The notes below the pieces were generated by a model. It was not told the DNA's origin and did not search any database. It saw only the letters and a list, made by a program, of their open reading frames with translations. A stretch of 64,000 nucleotides of DNA from Lysobacter sp. yr284 (GTDB lineage: Bacteria; Pseudomonadota; Gammaproteobacteria; Xanthomonadales; Xanthomonadaceae): positions 1 to 64,000 of the forward strand of contig NZ_FNPT01000006.1 in the NCBI RefSeq assembly GCF_900107375.1, written 5' to 3'. Positions 59,323 through 64,000 of the stretch are shown in pieces. The translations under genes and the position numbers were made by a program. The first letter of the stretch is position 1. Every line of letters starts with the position of its first letter.

Positions 59323-60170
59323 GTGCATCTCCTTGATGGGCGCCGCGTGGAGCCGTGCGGTCGCGGTGGTGGCTCCGGCGCCGCGACGCGGCTGCGTCGC
59401 GGCGCAAGCGCCGAAAGCGTGGCGGGGGCTGGCGATTGCGAGGTGTTCGCTCGTATCCGGGCGGTTCGACGTCCGCGGGCAGGCGAGCGTGCTCTGCGCC
59501 GGGCGCGCGCCGTCTGTGACCATGCGGATTGGATCGGAAGGCATCGGTGCGGCATCCCTGCGGCGGCGAAACTCGACGACGACTCGGCCTGGGCCGACGC
59601 TTCTGCCGTGAGCAGGTTCGGACGCGATTCGAGCCGGTCGCAGCGAACTGACCGCGCGCCATTGCGTGAAGTTCGAGCCGATAGCGCGAACCAGGGATGC
59701 GATCACGCTTTCATCGTTCAGCGAATTTTGCAGCCATCGGATGACGCGTCGCGTCGCGATTGCACGCGTCGCACGCGATCGATGCGATTTTTCGATCCGG
59801 TTTGTACGTTGATCGCTACGCCGGCGGGTTCGGCCGTCGTCACGCGCGCAGCGCGTGCCGATTCGATAGCCGAGGAAGGCGCGTGCGACGAACTGCTCGA
59901 GCAGCGGGGCCGGTTCTACGACCCGATGCGCACGTCCGACCACGGCGTGCAAGCCGATTCCGGCGAGCGCGAGGCGGTGGTCTGGACGCGGCGGGGCAGG
60001 CGGCGGTCATCGCCCGCAATCGCGGCGGCGCCGGACGCCCGGCGTTCGCGCCGCCGAATCGGTGCGAAGCCGCGCGACGATCCGCGGCCGGCTCGTCGCT
60101 GCGGCGATGCGCAGACGCAACGCCGCACGACGCGGCGATCAGCGACGCCGAGGTCGCCGCGGCGCCGCGC
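59323..60170. other. 848-bp region without a clear gene
   Basis: Lies between the small secreted protein gene and the Lys/Ala-rich membrane protein gene. It includes a stretch of lower GC (about 59690-59860). Frames on both strands lack family resemblance and have atypical codon use. It may contain promoters, an RNA gene or decayed coding DNA. Confidence 0.4.
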
Positions 60171-61100
60171 TCACTGCGCCGGGCAGGCCGGATCCTGTCC
60201 CGCGTACTTCGCGCAAATCTTCTGCCGGCACTGCAGCCCGCGCGCGGTGTTCGCCTTCGGGCATTTGCGCAAGCTCGCCTGCACCGGGTTCGCAGGGGCG
60301 GCGGGCGTGGCCGATTCTGCGGCCTTGGCCGGCTTGGTAGCGCTCTTGGCGTTGGTTCCGGCGACCGGCTTGGCCGCGGCCTTGCCGGCGGCCGTCGCGC
60401 TCTTCGCGGCCGCCGCCGAGGCCGCGGCGTTCTTCTTCGCCTCGGCCGCGCTGTCGGCGTTGACCTTGCGGATCAGTTGCTCGAGCGCGTCCTGGTCTTC
60501 CTTGGCGTTGCGGTTGCGCGCCTTGGCCTTGCGCTTGCCGCCGGACTCGGCGTCGGTATCGATGTTGCCCAGCAGCACCGCCATCAGGCCGTCGTCGTTC
60601 TTCTTCGCCTCGCCGCGGCGCTTGCCGGCGGCCGGCGCGGCGCGCGCAGTCGCGAGCGGCGGCTTCGCGCCGGCCTTGGGCGGCGTCGCCGATGCGACTT
60701 GCCTGGGTGCGTCGGCCGCGGTTTTGGCGGCGGGCTTGGCCGCGGGTTCGCCGGGATCGAAGGGGTTGTCGTCGTCGAGCACGATCTTGGCCGGTTCGAC
60801 GATGGCGGCGGTGCCTGTCGCCGGCAACGCGGGAGCGGGCATCGCCGGCGCCGGGACGGTGGACGCGGATGGCGCGGGCGGCGGCGTTGCTACCGCGGCG
60901 GGCCGCGTCGCCGCTGCGCTGGCCGCTGCCGGCTTGTCCGCGCTCGCGACGGTCGGACCGGAATCGAAGGGTTCGTCTTGGCTGCGCAACAGCAGATAGC
61001 CGCTGGCGACGAACACTGCGACCAGCCCGAAGATCAAGGCGAACGGTTTGCCGCGGCGCCGCGGCGCAGGCGCGGCCGGCCGCTCTTTGCGGCTTTCCAT
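60171..61100 (-). CDS. Single-pass membrane protein with long Ala/Lys/Pro-rich region
   Basis: A 309-aa protein. A cytoplasmic N-terminus rich in Arg/Pro is followed by one membrane helix (FALIFGLVAVFVASGYLLL, about 21-40), then a long low-complexity region of Ala, Pro and Lys (about 45-285), including a short ordered-looking part (DDGLMAVLLGNIDTD) and a final cysteine-containing segment (LRKCPKANTARGLQCRQKICAKYAG), perhaps a small disulfide domain. The Ala/Lys region resembles wall-spanning or TonB-like linkers. It is divergent from the M15 peptidase gene. Confidence 0.72.
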   Translation of the reverse strand: MESRKERPAAPAPRRRGKPFALIFGLVAVFVASGYLLLRSQDEPFDSGPTVASADKPAAASAAATRPAAVATPPPAPSASTVPAPAMPAPALPATGTAAIVEPAKIVLDDDNPFDPGEPAAKPAAKTAADAPRQVASATPPKAGAKPPLATARAAPAAGKRRGEAKKNDDGLMAVLLGNIDTDAESGGKRKAKARNRNAKEDQDALEQLIRKVNADSAAEAKKNAAASAAAAKSATAAGKAAAKPVAGTNAKSATKPAKAAESATPAAPANPVQASLRKCPKANTARGLQCRQKICAKYAGQDPACPAQ

Positions 61101-61339
61101 GTCTGCTAGGATTCGCCCGGTCGGCAGCGGCTCGGCGGAGCGGTTTTCCGCTCCCGAGATCAGGCTCGGACGACTCGGCTTACCCTGTTGCCGATCCACA
61201 TGGACTCCTTTCCATATTCGGCCTGGTCGAAACCGGCTCGCCGGCATTCTCAGCGAACGCGAACGCAGCCGTCAATTCGAGCGCAAACCGGCGGGACGCC
61301 GCAGCGCTCGCCCCACAATCTCAGGACGAGGCGCGGCGA

Positions 61340-62233
61340 GTGGTCTGGTTGGCGGTAACAGTTTCGTTCCTGGTTTTCGCGGTCGCCGCGTGGTGGGCGA
61401 TGTTTCCCGGCGCGCGCGACGAGGCCGGCGGGCAGGCCGGGCGGATGCTGCAGCGCGGCAGCGCATTCATCGAACGCCTGCGCCGGCGCGCGTCGCAGCA
61501 GACGCGCCAGTCGGGGCAGGAATTGCGTACGAAGGGTGCCGGTTACGTGCGGCGCGCTTCGCGCAGCAAATATTTCCTGATCGCCGCCGCGCTCATGGTG
61601 ATCGTGCCGGTGAGCCTGATCCTGGGCCTGCGCCAGAAGGTGATCCTCGATGGCGGCACCGATCCGGTGCCGGTGGCCACCAGTTCGCAGATTCGCGAGT
61701 TGCTCGAAGGCGAGAACCTGGTGCCGCCGGAACCGCCGCCGCCGGAGGTGTTCGTCGAGGCCGAGCGCGAGCTCGCGCAACTCTCGCCGAGCGCGCGCCT
61801 GAGCATCGCCGCGCCTGAGGAGATCGTCAGCGCCGACCGCCGCTGGGAGCAGATCGACCGCGATTTCAGGCAGCGCGTGCTGGCGATCTACAAGGTCATG
61901 GAAGGGCGCGGCATCAAGATGGTGCTGGTCGAAGGCTTCCGCAGCGCGCAGCGTCAGGCCGAACTGGCCGCCGCCGGCAAGGCCACCCGCGCCGGCGCCG
62001 GGCAGAGTTGCCATCAATACGGCCTGGCCGTGGACAGCGCGCCGATCCGCAACGGCAAGTTGCAGTGGGACATGAACGATCCTTGGACGCGCGAGGCCTA
62101 TCACCTGTACGGCCAACTCGCGCAGGAAGCCGGGCTGGAGTGGGGCGGCAACTGGCGCAGCATCAAGGACTACGTCCATCTGGAGCAGAAAGACCGTTGC
62201 CGCGCCGCCCGGCGCGCGGCCGGCGCGGGCTGA
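61340..62233 (+). CDS. M15-family D-Ala-D-Ala-type peptidase, membrane anchored
   Basis: A 297-aa protein by the GTG at 61340 (weak ribosome site; TTG at 61349 also possible). It has two membrane helices (AVTVSFLVFAVAAWWAMF and YFLIAAALMVIVPVSLILG) and a C-terminal M15 peptidase domain: VLVEGFRSAQRQAEL, zinc ligands in QSCHQYGLAVD (HxxxxxxD) and the final histidine in DYVHLEQ. Such domains cut L-Ala-D-Glu or D-Ala-D-Ala bonds in peptidoglycan. The presence of membrane helices differs from phage endolysins. Confidence 0.85.
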   Translation: MVWLAVTVSFLVFAVAAWWAMFPGARDEAGGQAGRMLQRGSAFIERLRRRASQQTRQSGQELRTKGAGYVRRASRSKYFLIAAALMVIVPVSLILGLRQKVILDGGTDPVPVATSSQIRELLEGENLVPPEPPPPEVFVEAERELAQLSPSARLSIAAPEEIVSADRRWEQIDRDFRQRVLAIYKVMEGRGIKMVLVEGFRSAQRQAELAAAGKATRAGAGQSCHQYGLAVDSAPIRNGKLQWDMNDPWTREAYHLYGQLAQEAGLEWGGNWRSIKDYVHLEQKDRCRAARRAAGAG

Positions 62234-62373
62234 GGCGAGCCGCCGCCGCGCATGCGCCCGCAGCGCCGGCGCGCGCGCCGCAAGGCCGCCCTGGCCGGGG
62301 TGTTAAGCCGCCCCACTCCTGCTATCGTCCTACCTGACATCCGGATCGTCACTCGCCAACAAGGAGCATGGCC

Positions 62374-62544
62374 ATGACCCGTCCCTCTATTTGCGTCGGC
62401 GATCCCCGCGATCACGGCGGCTTCGGCGTGGGCGCTGCGCAGGGCCTGGGCGCGGACGAACGTGCGCAGGCGCGATGTGAAGATGTGATCGTTCGCACAG
62501 TGCGCCGGATCGCCGCGCACGAACGCGCAGCGACGACCGGCTGA
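62374..62544 (+). pseudogene. PAAR-like protein fragment
   Basis: A 56-codon frame with AAGGAG seven bases before ATG 62374. The first 16 residues MTRPSICVGDPRDHGG match the standard opening of PAAR spike-tip proteins of the type VI secretion system; after that the sequence leaves the family and stops. The remaining PAAR repeats are missing, so it seems a truncated remnant. Confidence 0.5.
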
Positions 62545-62588
62545 TGGGCGCGCCGACACCTTAAGCACAGCGGACGGGAGCCTCAAGG

Positions 62589-62669
62589 ATGAGATTCGTG
62601 TGCGGCACCGGCTTCGCCGCAAGCGTCGACGGCCCCGGCAGCAACGGGGTCGGGAGCGCGGCGGCATGA
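62589..62669 (+). CDS. Short upstream ORF coupled to the next gene
   Basis: A 26-codon frame (MRFVCGTGFAASVDG ...) ending in ATGA overlap with the following start at 62666. It might be a leader or further PAAR debris; the coupling is the only evidence. Confidence 0.25.
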   Translation: MRFVCGTGFAASVDGPGSNGVGSAAA

Positions 62670-64000
62670 AGACCTTCAAGCTCGTGCTGTGGCTGGCCTT
62701 GCTGACCGGCGCGATCTGGTTCGCGGTGGTGCTGGCGTGGCAGGTCAACGACGTGCAGCCGAGCGGATCGGCGCTGGTGCTGTATCTGGCCGGCTTGCCG
62801 CTGCTCGCGATCGGCGCGGTGCTGGCGGTCGGCTACGGCCTGCGCCGGCGCCGGCAGCGCGCGCAGGGCATGGATGCCGATGCGGCCACGCCGGCCGCGC
62901 AAGCGTTCGTCGGCGAAGGCGAGCAGGCGCCGCGCGCATACGCGCTGCACCTGCACGCGACGGCGGTGAATCTGGTCGTCGGCGCCAGCGCCGAAGCCGC
63001 GGCGGCGGCCTTGGTCGAGCCCGTGCGGCCCGGCCTGCATCCGACCCTCAAGGACGAAAACGGGCTGCCGGTGATGGCCGCGCAAGTGGACGACCTGGAC
63101 ACCGAGGCCGTGGCCGAAGCGCTGCAGGCCGCGGCCGGAAGCGACGCCGTCGAGCGCGTATTCGCGCAAGAGCATCTGCGCGCGGTCGCACTGCTGGAAC
63201 CGGTGCTGGAAGAACTGCTGGGCCTGGAGGCCGCCATCGTGACCGGCGCGGCGCCCGCGGACGCGCCGCCCGCGCTCGTCGCCGGTCGCCGCAGCGAAGC
63301 CGCGGCGCCGCCGAAATCGCGTTTGCGCACGCTGATCCTGGTCGCCGATTCATGGCCGCAGCCGGCGCGCCAGCAACTCGGCGACTGGGCGCTGGCCAAG
63401 GCCGCGGCGCTCGACCTGCCGGAAGAACGGATCGCGGTCGAGGTGGTGCCGGTGGCGCAGTCGATCGAGGCCTGGGCGCTGCTCGATCGCATCGGCCAGC
63501 GTTATCGCGACGAAGTCACGCCCGATCGCCATCTGCTGCTGGCCTGCGCCTCGCAACTGAGCGAGGGCGCGGTCGAAGCGCTGCAAGCCGCGCGCCGGCT
63601 GATCGGCCACGACCGCCCCGAAGGCCTGATTCCCGGCGAAGGCGCGGTCGGCCTGTGGCTCAGCGGTCCGCCGGAGCCGGGCCAGCCGGCCTCGCCCGAC
63701 GCGCTGGAGCTGCGCACGCTGCAGCGCGGCCACGTCGCCGCCGGCACCTCCAGCCGCAACGCGACCCGGCAGACCTCCGAACTGATGGCGCGCGCGCTCG
63801 CCGCGGCCGGCCGGGACGCCGACAGCGTCAAGGCGGTGGTCAGCGATGCCGACCAGCGCCCGAGCCGGGCGATCGAGATCGCCAGCGCGATCGCCGCGAC
63901 CTGTCCCGAGCTCGATCCGATCGGCCACAACCTCAGCCTCGGCGTCGCTTGCGGGCATCTCGGACCGGTCGCGCCGTGGGCGGCGATCGCCGTGGCCGCC
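62666..64000 (+). CDS. Membrane-anchored thiolase-fold-like protein, partial (3' end beyond window)
   Basis: The frame is open for 445 codons from ATG 62666 to the window edge. Two membrane helices near the start (LVLWLALLTGAIWFAVVLAWQ and ALVLYLAGLPLLAIGAVLAVGY), then a large cytoplasmic part. Residues about 290-445 resemble the C-terminal half of thiolase-like enzymes: GHVAAGTSSRNATRQTSELMARALAAAGRDADSVKAVVSDA and later SLGVACGHLGPVAPWAA, with a GxCxGxxG-like stretch. Together with the PAAR-like fragment upstream, this may be one of the thiolase-like proteins found in type VI secretion clusters. The catalytic cysteine is not clear. Confidence 0.75.
   Translation, partial: MKTFKLVLWLALLTGAIWFAVVLAWQVNDVQPSGSALVLYLAGLPLLAIGAVLAVGYGLRRRRQRAQGMDADAATPAAQAFVGEGEQAPRAYALHLHATAVNLVVGASAEAAAAALVEPVRPGLHPTLKDENGLPVMAAQVDDLDTEAVAEALQAAAGSDAVERVFAQEHLRAVALLEPVLEELLGLEAAIVTGAAPADAPPALVAGRRSEAAAPPKSRLRTLILVADSWPQPARQQLGDWALAKAAALDLPEERIAVEVVPVAQSIEAWALLDRIGQRYRDEVTPDRHLLLACASQLSEGAVEALQAARRLIGHDRPEGLIPGEGAVGLWLSGPPEPGQPASPDALELRTLQRGHVAAGTSSRNATRQTSELMARALAAAGRDADSVKAVVSDADQRPSRAIEIASAIAATCPELDPIGHNLSLGVACGHLGPVAPWAAIAVAA

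Noticed and set aside
60171-61100. TonB-like energy transducer
   Set aside because: It has the single helix and Pro/Ala/Lys linker, but the C-terminus lacks a TonB domain and no ExbB/ExbD genes are nearby.

Overview
High-GC (roughly 69-70% by eye) bacterial DNA, densely coding. The gene families (GH18 chitinase, phage-type muramidase, M15/M23 peptidases, subtilase with a P-like tail, small secreted proteins, two biosynthetic operons) suggest a Lysobacter-like gammaproteobacterium (Xanthomonadaceae/Lysobacteraceae). This is inferred from gene content and composition; there is no rRNA or tRNA gene to confirm it.

Layout. (1) 1-10.6 kb, plus strand: the 3' end of an NRPS gene (A-PCP-TE) followed by nine tightly packed genes: SyrP-like Fe/2OG oxygenase, acyl-adenylating enzyme, discrete ACP, amidohydrolase, a GNAT-heme-oxygenase-like diiron oxidase (HDO) fusion, a KAS III-like enzyme, an ATP-grasp-like protein, a type II thioesterase and a small unknown protein. 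Together they look like a pathway that makes an unusual acyl or amino-acid unit and feeds it to the NRPS. (2) 10.6-28.8 kb: mixed accessory genes, including an HD-like protein, an M23 peptidase, a decayed sensor kinase, a LecB-like lectin, a lipoprotein with a haem motif, a glutaredoxin/IscA-like/rhodanese fusion, a chitinase, a membrane protein beside a muramidase, and a sensor kinase with two receiver proteins. (3) 28.8-43.8 kb, minus strand: a ten-gene operon with nearly no gaps. It starts with a fused PabA-PabB and contains PabC, so it makes its own p-aminobenzoate. It adds a reductase-ligase fusion, a second ligase, a PaaA-like diiron protein, a condensation-like acyltransferase, an RND/MMPL exporter with LolA-like and outer-membrane partners, and a second HDO. 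About 1.24 kb without a convincing gene lies upstream. (4) 45-51.3 kb: a CocE-type hydrolase and a compact YcaO operon preceded by a 58-aa peptide gene, with a perfect 13-bp-stem hairpin between peptide and YcaO and a CRP/Clp-like palindrome upstream. (5) 51.3-64 kb: GST, a secreted subtilase with a small partner, a zeta-toxin pair, a Lys/Ala-rich membrane protein, an M15 peptidase, a PAAR-like fragment, and a partial membrane-anchored thiolase-like protein running off the window.

The most promising undescribed systems are the p-aminobenzoate operon with dedicated export, the NRPS-linked set built around the GNAT-HDO fusion, and the YcaO/peptide pair. No CRISPR array, intact insertion sequence, rRNA or tRNA gene was seen.
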